From the NCBI RefSeq assembly GCF_000429365.1, contig NZ_AUBS01000009.1, positions 62,001-126,000 on the forward strand: 64,000 nt of DNA, given 5' to 3'. Below, one piece after another: positions 28,109 to 37,835 of this stretch. The notes beneath the pieces are model-generated. The model was not told the origin of the DNA. It did not search any database and saw only the letters and a list, made by a program, of their open reading frames with translations. Numbering within the stretch: position 1 is the first letter of the stretch; each line of letters starts with the position of its first letter. The position numbers were made by a program, and so were the translations under genes. This stretch comes from Pseudodonghicola xiamenensis DSM 18339 (lineage in GTDB: Bacteria > Pseudomonadota > Alphaproteobacteria > Rhodobacterales > Rhodobacteraceae).

Positions 28109-28455
28109 TGCGCTACCTTCGTTATGCGATCCTCGCGATTTTGGGGATCGGCCTGATTTCCATCTCCATGGCCAACCGGGAGGCTGTGTCCCTGCAGCTT
28201 CTGCCGTCGGATATCGCCGATCTTATCGGCTGGAACCTGAATGCCTCGTTGCCGCTGTTCCTGGTGGTTTGGGGTGGTGTGGCCGTGGGCGTGGTGATCG
28301 GCTTTTTCTGGGAATGGCTGCGTGAGCACAAACATCGCCGCGACGCCACCCGCAGCGGCCGCGAGCTTCGCAAGCTCGAACGTGAGGTGACCCGGCTGAA
28401 GCAGGACAAGACCAAGGGCCAGGACGAGGTTCTGGCGCTGCTGGACGACGCCTGA
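28108..28455 (+). CDS. LapA-domain (DUF1049) membrane protein
   Basis: The 115-residue protein has two membrane helices (residues ~5-22 and ~48-68) with a short loop between. A charged coiled-coil-like C-terminus of about 40 residues follows ([17 protein letters not shown]). This is the LapA/YciS (DUF1049) layout; in E. coli LapA/LapB control LPS synthesis through LpxC turnover. Linkage of lapA-like genes to ihfB is common. Its ATG uses the final A of the ihfB stop (TGATG). Confidence 0.85.
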   Translation: MRYLRYAILAILGIGLISISMANREAVSLQLLPSDIADLIGWNLNASLPLFLVVWGGVAVGVVIGFFWEWLREHKHRRDATRSGRELRKLEREVTRLKQDKTKGQDEVLALLDDA

Positions 28456-28462
28456 GGCTGAT

Positions 28463-29146
28463 ATGAACATGGAAATCCGGGTGAAGATCTGCGGGCTGCG
28501 CAGCGCTGCAGACGTTCAGGTCGCGGCCGAGGCCGGCGCGGTCTATGGCGGGTTTGTCTTCTTTCCCAAGTCGCCACGCAACCTGACGGTGGAAGAGGCC
28601 GCGCCGCTGGCGCTGGCGGCCCCCCTGGGACTGTGCAAGGTCGCGCTGGTGGTCGATCCGGACAATGACAGCCTCGATCGTATCCTGGCGGCGGTGCCGA
28701 TCGACATGCTGCAGCTTCATGGCCATGAAAGCCCGCAGCGGGTGGCCGAGATTCGCGCGCGCTATGGCCTGCCGGTGATGAAGGCGGTGGGGGTCTCCGG
28801 ACCAGAGGATTTGCCGCAGATCGACATCTATTCCCAGGTGGCCGATCAGCTTCTGATCGACGCCAAGCCGCCGAAGGATGCGGTCCTGCCGGGCGGCAAC
28901 GGCTTGTCATTCGACTGGCAACTTCTGGCGCGCCGCAAATATTGGCAGCGGCCCTGGATGCTGGCCGGTGGGCTGACGCCCGACAATGTGGCCGAGGCCT
29001 GCCGGATGACCGGGGCGCGGCAGGTCGATGTGTCCTCCGGCGTGGAAAGCGCGCCAGGGGTGAAGGACGCGGACAAGATCCGCGCCTTTGTCGAAGCGGC
29101 GCGCGGCGTGACTGGTGCCAAGGGCGCCCCGCCAAAGCTGGTCTGA
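28463..29146 (+). CDS. trpF: Phosphoribosylanthranilate isomerase
   Basis: TrpF converts phosphoribosylanthranilate to CdRP in tryptophan synthesis. The 227-residue TIM barrel starts with [12 protein letters not shown] (catalytic Cys in KICGL), has [12 protein letters not shown] in the middle, and ends with AGGLTPDNV and [14 protein letters not shown], the phosphate-binding and C-terminal signatures. ATG 28463 has GAGG five bases upstream. It follows lapA-like by seven bases, and trpB comes next after a palindromic spacer. Confidence 0.97.
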   Translation: MNMEIRVKICGLRSAADVQVAAEAGAVYGGFVFFPKSPRNLTVEEAAPLALAAPLGLCKVALVVDPDNDSLDRILAAVPIDMLQLHGHESPQRVAEIRARYGLPVMKAVGVSGPEDLPQIDIYSQVADQLLIDAKPPKDAVLPGGNGLSFDWQLLARRKYWQRPWMLAGGLTPDNVAEACRMTGARQVDVSSGVESAPGVKDADKIRAFVEAARGVTGAKGAPPKLV

Positions 29147-29170
29147 GTGCCTCCTGTCGTCCGTGCGACA

Positions 29171-29216
29171 CAAATTTCTTCGAAGAAATTTGCCAAGATT
29201 TCTGGAAAAGTCTTGG
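29171..29216. repeat. Two adjacent palindromes between trpF and trpB
   Basis: A perfect 22-bp palindrome centred on TTCGAA (29171-29192: CAAATTTCTTC and its complement) is followed at once by CCAAGA...TCTTGG (29193-29216). This AT-rich block interrupts GC-rich coding DNA in a 162-base gap. I recall similar blocks in other Rhodobacteraceae intergenic regions, so it may be a dispersed repeat. Confidence 0.5.
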
Positions 29217-29308
29217 TGGGGGGCGGGAGCGCGCTGCTGGGTTGAATCCACTGGAAATCGCGGCCGGTGCCTTCTATGCAAGGCGCAGACCACAGAAGGG
29301 GCGATTTC

Positions 29309-30562
29309 ATGGCCAACGACCTTATCAATTCCTTCATGTCCGGCCCGGATGAGGACGGCCGTTTCGGCATTTTCGGCGGGCGCTTCGTCTCTGAGACGCT
29401 GATGCCGCTGATCCTCGATCTCGAAGCCGAATACGAGCGCGCCAAGACCGATCCCGATTTCTGGGCCGAGATGGACGATCTGTGGAAATATTATGTCGGT
29501 CGTCCTTCGCCGCTCTATCACGCCTCGCGGCTGAGCGAGGAATTGGGCGGCGCCAAGATCTATCTCAAGCGCGAAGAGCTGAACCACACCGGCGCGCATA
29601 AGATCAACAACGTACTGGGCCAGATCCTGTTGGCGCGGCGTATGGGCAAGACCCGCATCATCGCTGAAACCGGCGCAGGCCAGCATGGTGTGGCCACTGC
29701 CACAGTCTGCGCCAAGTTCGGGCTGAAGTGCATCGTCTACATGGGCGCCACCGATGTGGAACGTCAGGCGCCGAACGTTTTCCGCATGCGGTTGCTGGGC
29801 GCCGAAGTGGTTCCCGTCACTTCCGGGCGGGGCACGTTGAAGGATGCGATGAACGACGCCATGCGCGACTGGGTGACAAATGTGCATGACACCTTCTATT
29901 GCATCGGCACCGTGGCGGGCCCGCACCCCTATCCGGCGATGGTGCGTGATTTCCAGTCGATCATCGGCAAGGAAACCCGCTGGCAGCTTGAAGAGCAGGA
30001 AGGCGAAGGCCGTTTGCCTGACACCATCGTCGCCGCCGTCGGGGGTGGGTCGAACGCCATGGGGCTGTTCTATCCCTTCCTCGATGACCCTTCGGTCAAC
30101 ATCATCGGGGTCGAGGCCGGCGGCCATGGCGTTGATGACCGGATGGAGCATTGCGCCAGCCTGACCGGTGGCCGCCCTGGCGTGCTGCATGGTAACCGCA
30201 CCTATCTGCTGCAGGACGAGGACGGTCAGATCCTCGAAGGCCATTCGATCTCGGCCGGGCTCGATTACCCGGGGATCGGGCCCGAACATTCTTGGCTGCA
30301 CGACACCGGGCGCGCCAGCTATGTCTCGATCACAGACATGGAGGCGTTGGAGGCCTTCCAGGTGCTTTGCCGCACCGAGGGGATCATTCCGGCGCTGGAA
30401 TCGAGCCATGCGGTTGCCCATGTGATCAAGATCGCTCCGGATCTGCCGAAGGATCATATCATCGTCATCAACCTCTCGGGGCGAGGCGACAAGGATATCT
30501 ATACGGTGGCGAAATTCCTGGGCTTCGACATGTCGGATACCGAAGGCCGCACCGCTGACTGA
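29309..30562 (+). CDS. trpB: Tryptophan synthase beta chain
   Basis: TrpB condenses indole with serine using PLP. The 417-residue protein has [15 protein letters not shown] with the PLP lysine in [26 protein letters not shown] as the phosphate-binding loop, and [17 protein letters not shown] 29309 was chosen because the conserved N-terminal [10 protein letters not shown] follows at normal spacing. The partner trpA is not adjacent but lies on the other strand 7 kb away (37836-38627). Confidence 0.98.
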   Translation: MANDLINSFMSGPDEDGRFGIFGGRFVSETLMPLILDLEAEYERAKTDPDFWAEMDDLWKYYVGRPSPLYHASRLSEELGGAKIYLKREELNHTGAHKINNVLGQILLARRMGKTRIIAETGAGQHGVATATVCAKFGLKCIVYMGATDVERQAPNVFRMRLLGAEVVPVTSGRGTLKDAMNDAMRDWVTNVHDTFYCIGTVAGPHPYPAMVRDFQSIIGKETRWQLEEQEGEGRLPDTIVAAVGGGSNAMGLFYPFLDDPSVNIIGVEAGGHGVDDRMEHCASLTGGRPGVLHGNRTYLLQDEDGQILEGHSISAGLDYPGIGPEHSWLHDTGRASYVSITDMEALEAFQVLCRTEGIIPALESSHAVAHVIKIAPDLPKDHIIVINLSGRGDKDIYTVAKFLGFDMSDTEGRTAD

Positions 30563-30603
30563 GAAGGGGGGCGAATGGCTCGCTTCCTCTTGTCGACTAC
30601 GAA

Positions 30604-30631
30604 AAAAGGCGCCCGATGAGGGGCGCCTTTT
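30604..30631. terminator. Bidirectional intrinsic terminator
   Basis: AAAAGGCGCCC (30604-30614) and GGGCGCCTTTT (30621-30631) form a perfect stem, with A-run and T-run flanks. It serves trpB on the plus strand and the gene at 30655 on the minus strand. Confidence 0.9.
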
Positions 30632-30654
30632 GTTTTGTCTGTCTACGCGGTCGG

Positions 30655-30975
30655 TCAGGATTCCAGCAGGACGGTCTCAAAGCCTTCGAACTGCGGGTGC
30701 CCCATGATCGGGCTTTGGCCTTCGCGCTTGCCGACGTTCTTATGTGCATCGCGGAATTGTTCGGAATTGGTCCAGGCCTCGAAATCATCCTTGGTTTCCC
30801 AAAGTGTGTGGCTGGAATAAAGTGTGTGATCCTCGCCCTCCGCCCCCTTAAGCAGGCGGAATTCGCGAAAGCCCTTCATCTCGTTCAGGCGGCCTTCGCG
30901 GTCTTTCCAAATCTGTTCGAAATCGGCTTCGCGACCGGGTCGGATCTTGAAGCGGTTCATGGCGATAAAGCTCAT
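30655..30975 (-). CDS. Antibiotic biosynthesis monooxygenase (ABM) domain protein
   Basis: The 106-residue protein fits the dimeric ferredoxin-like ABM fold: FIAMNRFKIRPGREADFEQIW opens strand 1 and helix 1, GFREFRLLKG forms strand 2, and YSSHTLWETKDDFEAW strand 3 and helix 2. SEQFRDAHK near residue 77 has a histidine at the position of the heme-binding His in HmoA/IsdG-type oxygenases. Heme degradation is possible but not shown. It is the last gene of a minus-strand series from pth, 131 bases after DUF2237. Confidence 0.85.
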   Translation of the reverse strand: MSFIAMNRFKIRPGREADFEQIWKDREGRLNEMKGFREFRLLKGAEGEDHTLYSSHTLWETKDDFEAWTNSEQFRDAHKNVGKREGQSPIMGHPQFEGFETVLLES

Positions 30976-31106
30976 AGCGTGCCCTCGTCTGGCAGAATGT
31001 CACGGGAAACGGGCTGGCGAGGGCGGGCAAAAGGCCGCGCGGGCTGGCTGATCGCGGGCAATAGAAAGGAAAACCCTGGTCTGGTCAATGCGATGTCGCC
31101 GCCGCG

Positions 31107-31484
31107 TTAGCCCTGGCGGGTGGCGTGTTCGAACAGGGTGGCAAGGGGCACAACCTCCAGCGCACGGCGATGGGTGGCCTCCAACGAGACCTGCGGCGCG
31201 CAACCTTCGTCATGGGCTTGCAGAAAGCGCGCCGCGCAGAGGCACCAGCGATCCCCGGCCTTGAGACCGGAAAAGTCATATTCCGGGCGCGGCGTGGTCA
31301 GGTCGTTGCCGACATATTTCGAATAGGCGAGGAATTCGTCGGTCATGATGGCGCAGACGGTATGGCTGCCGGCATCTTCGGCGCAGGTGTTGCAATGGCC
31401 GTCACGGAAATAGCCGGTCAGCGGTGCCACCGAACAGGGCGCCAGCGGGCCGCCCAGAACGTTTACGGGATCGTCCTGTATCAT
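31107..31484 (-). CDS. DUF2237 family protein
   Basis: The 125-residue protein matches the DUF2237 pattern: NVLGGPLAPCS, PLTGYFRDGHCNT, SHTVCAIMTDEFL, GNDLTTP and GDRWCLCAARF. Six cysteines in fixed positions suggest a metal site or redox role, but the family has no known function. It starts nine bases before (downstream of) the serine hydrolase stop, so it is part of that operon. Confidence 0.9.
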   Translation of the reverse strand: MIQDDPVNVLGGPLAPCSVAPLTGYFRDGHCNTCAEDAGSHTVCAIMTDEFLAYSKYVGNDLTTPRPEYDFSGLKAGDRWCLCAARFLQAHDEGCAPQVSLEATHRRALEVVPLATLFEHATRQG

Positions 31485-31493
31485 GTCGTTCTC

Positions 31494-32657
31494 CTAAAGG
31501 CTGCGGGCGATCTTGCGGAACACCTCGACATTATCGTCGATGGTGCCGGGCGTCTCGAAATCGGGATCGGCTGCGGTCACCACGATCATGACGCCACGGG
31601 GCTGGTCGAAATACAGATATTGCCCATAGATGCCGATGGCCATGAACTCCCCATCGTGGGCCCCTTTGGGCACCCACCACTGATAGCCATAGCCGAGCTT
31701 GCCGTGCGCAGTTGGCGCCGAAGGCAGGATCGAAGCGACGATCCAGTCGGCGGGAACGATCTGATGCCCGTCATAGGCTCCGCCCTGCAGGATCATCCGC
31801 CCGAAGCGGGCATAATCGCGGGTGGTGAAGTTCAGCCCGCCCAGCACGAAGGCGGTGCCGGTGCCGTCGGTCAGATAGAGTCCATCCTGCTCCAACCCCA
31901 GCGGTGCGATGATCTTTTCCGATAGCAGATCGGGGATCGTGCGGCCGGTGGCGCCCCTGATCACCATGCCGATCGCATGGGTGTCGATCGAGACATAGCG
32001 CCAGTTTGCCCCGGGATCGGCAATGCGCCGTGTGAAGGAGGCGGTGAACGCGTCCAGTGATCCGCCGAGGGCAACGACCCGGCCCATCCGGTTGATATCG
32101 GAATCGGGGTCGAAATAATCCTCGTCGAAAGCCACGCCCGAGGTCATGTTCAGCACGTTGCGGATGCTGGTGCCGTCATAGGCGCTGCCGATCAGGCTCG
32201 GGACGTATTTCACCACCGGATCGTCGAGCGAGCCGATGGTGCCCTCGGCGATCAGGGCGCCCAGCAGGACCGAGAGATAGCTTTTTGCCAGTGACCAGGA
32301 AATGCGGCGATCCTCCGGCTCGGTGCCCTGATAATAGCCTTCGTGACGGATTTGTCCGTCCTGCAATACCAGGAGCGAGGTCAGGCGGCGGTCGTCTATC
32401 CAGCTTTCGGTGCCCTCGGGCAGGGTCATTTGCTGGCCCTTGTCCAGTGTCACCACCGGTCCGCTGCCGCGTGATACCGGCACGGTGTGGAACCCGCGCT
32501 CCATATGAGAGAAGTTCTGTACGATCCTGCTCTCATCGAACAGGGTCTTCACCGTCCAGAGCCGCATCAGATCGTCGCGTTTCCAGAAGCCCACCACCAG
32601 CGCGGCGAGGACAAAGGCCAGAAGCAGACGGCCGAGCCAGATCAACGGGGAGCGCAT
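31494..32657 (-). CDS. Serine hydrolase, beta-lactamase/penicillin-binding (class C-like) family
   Basis: The 387-residue protein has an N-terminal membrane anchor (residues ~4-24), so the catalytic domain is periplasmic. SLAKS near residue 142 is the SxxK motif with the nucleophilic serine. RYVSIDTHAIG and GYGYQWW-VPKG later on resemble the second and third motifs of the serine beta-lactamase fold. Such proteins act as esterases, peptidases or amidases; resistance cannot be inferred. It sits between DUF2332 and DUF2237 genes, 15 and 9 bases away. Confidence 0.9.
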   Translation of the reverse strand: MRSPLIWLGRLLLAFVLAALVVGFWKRDDLMRLWTVKTLFDESRIVQNFSHMERGFHTVPVSRGSGPVVTLDKGQQMTLPEGTESWIDDRRLTSLLVLQDGQIRHEGYYQGTEPEDRRISWSLAKSYLSVLLGALIAEGTIGSLDDPVVKYVPSLIGSAYDGTSIRNVLNMTSGVAFDEDYFDPDSDINRMGRVVALGGSLDAFTASFTRRIADPGANWRYVSIDTHAIGMVIRGATGRTIPDLLSEKIIAPLGLEQDGLYLTDGTGTAFVLGGLNFTTRDYARFGRMILQGGAYDGHQIVPADWIVASILPSAPTAHGKLGYGYQWWVPKGAHDGEFMAIGIYGQYLYFDQPRGVMIVVTAADPDFETPGTIDDNVEVFRKIARSL

Positions 32658-32672
32658 CGCTGGTGCTCCCTT

Positions 32673-33701
32673 CTAAAGGCCTGTCCAGCGGATCCAGCGA
32701 CCGTGGAAATCCGCCCGGCCAAGCGTCAGGGTGATATCCCCGGGCCAGAGCCTGAGGGTGATCGCGGCTCCGGTGCCGCCGTCGGCTTCCATTCCCAGCC
32801 AGGCCAGTGGGCTGTCGGAGCTGGCGCGGGTGCCGGCGGCTTCGATCAGCGCGCGACCGCGGGTCTGGGCAGCGGCGGGGAAATACTGCCAGGCGACGGT
32901 GTGATAGATCAGGTGAAGTTGGCCCGGGCGCGGCATCTCAAGCCGGGCCGCCAGCCAGTCGATGGCATCGGAGCGGTCGACCGGAGCCGCCTGCGCGGCG
33001 ATGGCGGCGCGGGTCAGCTCGAGGCGATGTGGCTGATCGGCCCAAAGATAGGCCGAAAGCCGCAGCGCATCGGCAGTGTCATGCGGGTCGAGCGGGTTCA
33101 GGTCGACCCCGCGCCGGTCGGCCACAGTGAAGGGCGCGGGGGCGGGGAAGGGGCCATCCCACTCCGGGCTGAGGGTCAGTGCCGGGGCGTCGGGACCAAG
33201 CCGGCCCGCAGGCGTCTTCAGTGCGAAACGGTCGAACATCAGGTTCAGCCCGCCGCTGGCGCCCAGTTCGGATACGGCGAAGGGCAGCGGATGGCGCGCG
33301 GCGATCTCATGCGCGGCGGCGATCAGCACGGCGGCGCGGCGCACCTCATTGGTCTGGGGGGCGTTCTTCATCCAGTCGGCGAAAAAGGCCTGATGCCGTT
33401 CGATGGCCGCCAGCACGGTGTCGATCAATGCGGCGTCGGCGACCTGATGCGGCGGGTAGACGGCGGCGAGATCGGCATCCTCGTCACGCAGCACCAGCGC
33501 GTGCAACCCGCCCGCGATCCTCAGCGGCAGCGAGGCACCGCTGGGCCCCAGATCGACATCCTCCCAACCCTCGCAGAGCTGGCCCAGGGCGCTGCCGGCG
33601 GGCCAGCGATCGGCCAGCCCAGTCAGCAGTCGCGCCATGAAGGGGGAATCGAGATTGGCGCAGGCCCGGGCCTGTGCGCGCAGAACCGGAGGCATTCTCA
33701 T
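32673..33701 (-). CDS. DUF2332 family protein
   Basis: The 342-residue protein matches DUF2332: an N-terminal helical region with [21 protein letters not shown] near residue 120, then [15 protein letters not shown], which looks like a SAM-type glycine-rich motif, and [16 protein letters not shown] [11 protein letters not shown] near the end. The family is uncharacterised. The [10 protein letters not shown] block and downstream strands suggest a Rossmann-like methyltransferase fold, which is inference. It overlaps pth by four bases. Confidence 0.88.
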   Translation of the reverse strand: MRMPPVLRAQARACANLDSPFMARLLTGLADRWPAGSALGQLCEGWEDVDLGPSGASLPLRIAGGLHALVLRDEDADLAAVYPPHQVADAALIDTVLAAIERHQAFFADWMKNAPQTNEVRRAAVLIAAAHEIAARHPLPFAVSELGASGGLNLMFDRFALKTPAGRLGPDAPALTLSPEWDGPFPAPAPFTVADRRGVDLNPLDPHDTADALRLSAYLWADQPHRLELTRAAIAAQAAPVDRSDAIDWLAARLEMPRPGQLHLIYHTVAWQYFPAAAQTRGRALIEAAGTRASSDSPLAWLGMEADGGTGAAITLRLWPGDITLTLGRADFHGRWIRWTGL

Positions 33702-34375
33702 TTGAACTTATCCATAAGCTTTTCCATCGCGCTGCGATTGTCCTCAGGCCCGGTCGCGGCGGTCGCGGCCTTCTGGGACACGGCGGGTTTCGGTGCCGAG
33801 GGGCGTGGTGGTGTGGTCCTGAGCGCGACGGCCGTGGAGAATTTCGAGCCTTCGCCGCGGGCCAGCGCATCGGCGCCATCGGAGATGCCGCACAGCAGAT
33901 TGTCGAGCCATTCTTCCTCGGCCTTGGCGAAGTCATGCAACACATAGCCCGAGACTGCCTCTTTCCGGCCAGGGTGGCCGATGCCAAGGCGGACGCGGCG
34001 ATACTCTTCGCCGATATGGCTGTGGATCGACCTGAGCCCGTTGTGCCCGGCGTGCCCGCCGCCCTGCTTCAGTTTCAGCTTGCCGGGGGCGAGGTCGAGC
34101 TCATCGTGAAAGACAGTCACATCCGCGGGCGTCAGCTTGTAGAACCGCATCGCTTCCCCCACCGACTGGCCGGAGAGGTTCATGAAGGTTTCGGGCTTCA
34201 GCAGCAGCACCTTGTCTCCGCCCAGCCGGCCCTCGGTGATCTGGCCCTGGAACTTGGCCTTCCAGGGCCCAAAGCCGTGATCCGCGGCAATGCGGTCGAC
34301 GGCCATGAAACCGATGTTGTGACGAGTATGGGCGTATTTTGCCCCGGGATTGCCGAGACCGACAAAAAGTTGCAT
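33698..34375 (-). CDS. pth: Peptidyl-tRNA hydrolase
   Basis: Pth frees tRNA from peptidyl-tRNA dropped by ribosomes. The 225-residue protein has [20 protein letters not shown] (Asn10 and His20 region), [19 protein letters not shown] with catalytic Asp, and [12 protein letters not shown] low-complexity Ala/Pro/Thr tail of ~35 residues extends past the usual ~190-residue core. It usually follows rplY, and here an RTX gene stands between them. Confidence 0.97.
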   Translation of the reverse strand: MQLFVGLGNPGAKYAHTRHNIGFMAVDRIAADHGFGPWKAKFQGQITEGRLGGDKVLLLKPETFMNLSGQSVGEAMRFYKLTPADVTVFHDELDLAPGKLKLKQGGGHAGHNGLRSIHSHIGEEYRRVRLGIGHPGRKEAVSGYVLHDFAKAEEEWLDNLLCGISDGADALARGEGSKFSTAVALRTTPPRPSAPKPAVSQKAATAATGPEDNRSAMEKLMDKFK

Positions 34376-34487
34376 GGGGTCCCCTTCGCGGATTGGGCGG
34401 GTCGGGGCCTTTCTGCCCTGAAACGGCTGCGAAATCCAGAGCGGGAAGGGGGCGGTGGTCGCCGCCCCCTGCGGTGCTCGGGTCGTG

Positions 34488-35378
34488 TCAGGCGATCAGC
34501 AGATCATCGGCGATCTGGCTGATGTCGGACAGGCCGTGAAAGATCAGCTTGTTCCCGTCCCCGAAATCCAGCGCCTCGCGGTCGCCGATGGTCGTGCCGA
34601 ACAGATCGACCACCTCGGCGCCGGTCAGGCCGGTGCCGAAGCCCAGGGCCGCAGCGTCCAGCCGGAGGGTGTCGATATCGTCCTGAAAGTCGAGGATACG
34701 GTCGACCCCGGAATTGCCGAAGACAAATGTGTCGCGTCCGGCGCCCCCGGTCAGGCGATCCCGGCCCGCGCCTCCGTCCAACTCGTCCGCACCGGCATTG
34801 CCGTTCAGGATGTCGCGCCCCGCACCGCCAAACAGCTTGTCCTGCCCGGCGCCGCCGCTCAGCTTGTCGTTCCCCTTGCCGCCGAACAGAACATCGTTGC
34901 CTCCGCGTCCCTCAAGCCGGTCGTTGCCGTCGAACCCGCCCAGCTTGTCGCGGACGCTGCCGCCCTTCAGGATGTCGTCGTCGGAGAAAACCGTTTTCAT
35001 CAGGGCGAAATTGTCGGCGTTGTTCTTGGTTGCGGAGACATCGTAGAAATCGCGCGCCGCAAGGTTCAGCCCGGTCACGCGGGCGCTGTAATCCGCTTCG
35101 GTTTCGCTGATTGCGGTGATCATGCCGCTATAGGGGGTTTCAAGCGTTACTCCGTTGAAGGTGATCGGCCGATAACTCAGGCCGCTACCGGAATAGATAT
35201 CGGGTGCTTGCTCGATATCCGGCAGGCCGGGATAGCTGGGGAATTCGTAGGTGACCGTGAAACCGGAGGGGCCGGTATCCTCGACCGAATAGAAGCCCGA
35301 GAAATGAACCGACAGAAATCCCAATGCGCCATGGGCCTGATCGGTGGGCGTAGTTCCGGTAAATATGACTTTGACCAT
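34488..35378 (-). CDS. RTX calcium-binding repeat protein (hemolysin-type), short
   Basis: The 296-residue protein has no Sec signal. Residues ~140-215 carry about eight glycine/aspartate nonapeptides of the form GGxGxDxLx ([17 protein letters not shown] and so on), which bind Ca2+ as a beta-roll. The C-terminal ~75 residues ([13 protein letters not shown]...) end in a hydrophobic DDLLIA, typical of type I secretion signals. The N-terminal 135 residues have no recognised domain. Export through a type I secretion system is expected, but none is encoded in the window. It lies between rplY and pth. Confidence 0.9.
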   Translation of the reverse strand: MVKVIFTGTTPTDQAHGALGFLSVHFSGFYSVEDTGPSGFTVTYEFPSYPGLPDIEQAPDIYSGSGLSYRPITFNGVTLETPYSGMITAISETEADYSARVTGLNLAARDFYDVSATKNNADNFALMKTVFSDDDILKGGSVRDKLGGFDGNDRLEGRGGNDVLFGGKGNDKLSGGAGQDKLFGGAGRDILNGNAGADELDGGAGRDRLTGGAGRDTFVFGNSGVDRILDFQDDIDTLRLDAAALGFGTGLTGAEVVDLFGTTIGDREALDFGDGNKLIFHGLSDISQIADDLLIA

Positions 35379-35565
35379 ATCAATAGCTTTCTGGTTGGTG
35401 AAAAAAAATGGGAATATGGAAAAAGCCTAGCGTTGCCCGGATGTCTGTCAAGAGAGACGATCGGGGTTGACGGCATGCAGTCGCGCCGGTGGCTGGCTGG
35501 CCAGGCAGCGATCCGGTGGCCGGCAAAGCGGGCCGTCCCGGGAACGATCAGATCGCCCCAACGAA

Positions 35566-35591
35566 AAACGGGGCCCCGAAGGACCCCGTTT
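35566..35591 (-). terminator. Intrinsic terminator after rplY
   Basis: Read on the minus strand, AAACGGGGTCC and GGGCCCCGTTT enclose a C(TTCG)G tetraloop, followed by a TTTTT tract. It begins 24 bases after the rplY stop. Confidence 0.92.
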
Positions 35592-35615
35592 CCCAATTTG
35601 CAGTACGATGCGGAA

Positions 35616-36236
35616 TTATTCTTCCGCGCCGCCTTCTGCTTCTTCCTCGTTCTCGGCAGAGCGCAGGCCCGAGGGGGCAGAGATGGTTGCAATCACGAAA
35701 TCGCGGTCGATGGTCGGCTTGGCGCCGGCCGGCAGATCGACGCCGGAAATGGTGATCGAATCGTGGACGTCCTTGCCGGCCAGATCGACGACGATCTTTT
35801 CCGGGATGTCGCCAGCGGTCACGACCAGTTCGACATCGGGGCGCACCACGGTCAGAACGCCACCCTTCTTGATGCCGGGGGCTTCTTCCTCGTTGATGAA
35901 TTCAACCGGGATGTGCAGGTTGATCTTCGAGGTGCGGCGCAGGCGCATCAGGTCGAGGTGGGTCGGCAGATCCTTGACCACATCGCGTTGCACGTCGCGG
36001 CAGATCACGCGAACGTCTTCGCGGCCTTCGATTTTCAGGTTCCACAGGGTGGACTTGAATTTGCCCGCCTTCAGCTTCTTCAGCAGGACGTTGAAGGGGA
36101 TCTGGATCGCGATCGGGTCTTCGTCACCGCCGAAGACAACGCCCGGCACCATGCCGTTGCGGCGTGCCTGACGAGCGGCGCCCTTGCCTGTCCCCGTCCG
36201 TTCCAGAGCTTCGAGATCAGGAATCTCACCAGCCAT
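35616..36236 (-). CDS. rplY: 50S ribosomal protein L25 (Ctc family)
   Basis: L25 binds 5S rRNA. The 206-residue form with a long C-terminal TL5/Ctc domain is typical of alphaproteobacteria, unlike the ~94-residue E. coli protein. [21 protein letters not shown] near the N-terminus is the 5S-binding segment; [19 protein letters not shown] and INLHIPVEF mark the second domain. The acidic tail ([12 protein letters not shown]) is also usual. ATG 36234-36236 has GGAGAA upstream. It is transcribed alone. Confidence 0.95.
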   Translation of the reverse strand: MAGEIPDLEALERTGTGKGAARQARRNGMVPGVVFGGDEDPIAIQIPFNVLLKKLKAGKFKSTLWNLKIEGREDVRVICRDVQRDVVKDLPTHLDLMRLRRTSKINLHIPVEFINEEEAPGIKKGGVLTVVRPDVELVVTAGDIPEKIVVDLAGKDVHDSITISGVDLPAGAKPTIDRDFVIATISAPSGLRSAENEEEAEGGAEE

Positions 36237-36315
36237 GTCGTATTCTCCAATGTAAGGGCGGGGCTCCTCCAAGGCTGTAGCCCCGCGTGAAGCCGCGCCT
36301 ATAGACGGATTTTGC

Positions 36316-36356
36316 CAAAAAGGAAAGGGGGCTTCGGGATTTCCCGATGCTCCCCC
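36316..36356 (-). terminator. Intrinsic terminator after the lldD-type gene
   Basis: On the minus strand GGGGG...TCGGG pairs with CCCGA...CCCCC around an AAAT loop (36327-36356), followed by TTTCCTTTTT (36316-36326). It lies 24 bases after the stop at 36380. Confidence 0.75.
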
Positions 36357-36379
36357 GTTTGAGATCACCCGCTGCCGGT

Positions 36380-37546
36380 TCAGTCCTGCCAGCGGCCGCT
36401 GAAATCTTCGGGGATCAGCAGGTTGTGGCGGCCAAGCCCGGCGATGCTGCGTTCGCCGCACAGCGCCATGGTGGTGTCCATCTCCTTGCGCAGGATCTCG
36501 AGCGCAGTGGTCACGCCCTTCTGTCCCATGGCGCCCAGCCCATAGACGAAGGCGCGCCCGATCATGGTGCCACTGGCACCCATGGCCATGGCCTTGAGGA
36601 TGTCCTGACCCGAGCGGATGCCGCTGTCGAGGAAGACCTCGATATCACCGCCCACCGCGTCGAGGATCGCCGGCAGCATGCGGATCGAACTGAGCGCGCC
36701 GTCGAGCTGTCGGCCGCCGTGGTTCGATACCACGATGGCATCGGCGCCGAGTTTGACGGCCATCTTGGCGTCTTCGGGATCGAGGATCCCCTTCAGGATC
36801 ACCTTGCCGCCCCATTGCTCCATCAGCTTGGCGATCTTGCCCCAGTCGAGTGTCGGGTCGAATTGTTCAGCCGTCCAGGCGCCCAGTTGCGAGGCATCGG
36901 AAATGCCCTGCACGTGGCCAACGATATTGCCGAAATTACGCCGTTTGGCGCCCAGCATCTCGATGCCCCAGCGCCATTTGGTCGCCAGGTTGGCAATGGT
37001 CTTCGGGGTCAGTTTGGGCGGGGCGGAGAGGCCGTTCTTCAGATCCTTGTGCCGCTGGCCGAGGATCTGCAGGTCGAGCGTTATCACCAGCGCGGAACAC
37101 TTGGCGTCCTTGGCGCGCTGGATCAGCCGGCGCACGTAATCTTCGTCCTTCATGGTGTAAAGCTGGAACCAGAAGGGCGCGCGAGTATATTCGGCCACGT
37201 CCTCGATCGAGTTGATGGACATGGTCGACAACGTGAAGGGCACGCCGAAATCAAGGGCGGCCTTGGCGGCCTTCATCTCTCCATCCGCGTGCTGCATCCC
37301 GGTCAGCCCGACCGGGGAAAGGGCAACCGGCATCGCCACTTTCTGGCCGATCATCTCAGCCGCGGTGGAGCGGCCGGACATGTCGACCGCCACCCGCTGG
37401 CGCAGGCGGATGTCCTGAAAGTCGGTGGTGTTGTCGCGGAAGGTCTGTTCGGTCCAGCTGCCGCTTTCGGCGTAGTCATAGAACATCCGCGGCACGCGAC
37501 GTTCGTAGATGCGCTTGAGGTCCTGAATATTGGTGATCACCGTCAT
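36380..37546 (-). CDS. lldD: FMN-dependent alpha-hydroxy-acid dehydrogenase (L-lactate dehydrogenase type)
   Basis: The 388-residue protein belongs to the FMN TIM-barrel family of L-lactate dehydrogenases and glycolate oxidases. [13 protein letters not shown] near residue 21, [20 protein letters not shown] and [12 protein letters not shown] (catalytic His and Arg) follow in family order; [20 protein letters not shown] binds the FMN phosphate. It should oxidise L-lactate or a similar 2-hydroxy acid at the inner membrane face, passing electrons to quinone. LldD is the closest match; other 2-hydroxy acids are possible. It is a single gene. Confidence 0.92.
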   Translation of the reverse strand: MTVITNIQDLKRIYERRVPRMFYDYAESGSWTEQTFRDNTTDFQDIRLRQRVAVDMSGRSTAAEMIGQKVAMPVALSPVGLTGMQHADGEMKAAKAALDFGVPFTLSTMSINSIEDVAEYTRAPFWFQLYTMKDEDYVRRLIQRAKDAKCSALVITLDLQILGQRHKDLKNGLSAPPKLTPKTIANLATKWRWGIEMLGAKRRNFGNIVGHVQGISDASQLGAWTAEQFDPTLDWGKIAKLMEQWGGKVILKGILDPEDAKMAVKLGADAIVVSNHGGRQLDGALSSIRMLPAILDAVGGDIEVFLDSGIRSGQDILKAMAMGASGTMIGRAFVYGLGAMGQKGVTTALEILRKEMDTTMALCGERSIAGLGRHNLLIPEDFSGRWQD

Positions 37547-37835
37547 GGCGCCGGCCCTTTCGCCCTGGGATTGGTCAGGTTTTGGTACCAATGCCGGTGC
37601 GATTAAACAATCTGCCAATTTGCAAAAGGGCACGCCGGGGCGGGGGATTGCGGCTCTGGGGGGGGCAGAGGTGACCACCAGCAAGGCTTGAGGCCATCGG
37701 GCCCGATCGGGGGCGGATGACGCTCAGGCGCCAGGGATTCAATCAGAAGGATGGGCCGCGGTGGCGGACTGTTGCGGCATTCCCCTGAGGCGGCGGCGAC
37801 CGGCGGAGTAGGCCCCCGTCGCCCCCCCCTCCGTG

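Noticed and set aside
29147..29308. Classical trp attenuator between trpF and trpB
   Set aside because: There is no leader peptide with tandem Trp codons and no T-tract after the hairpins.
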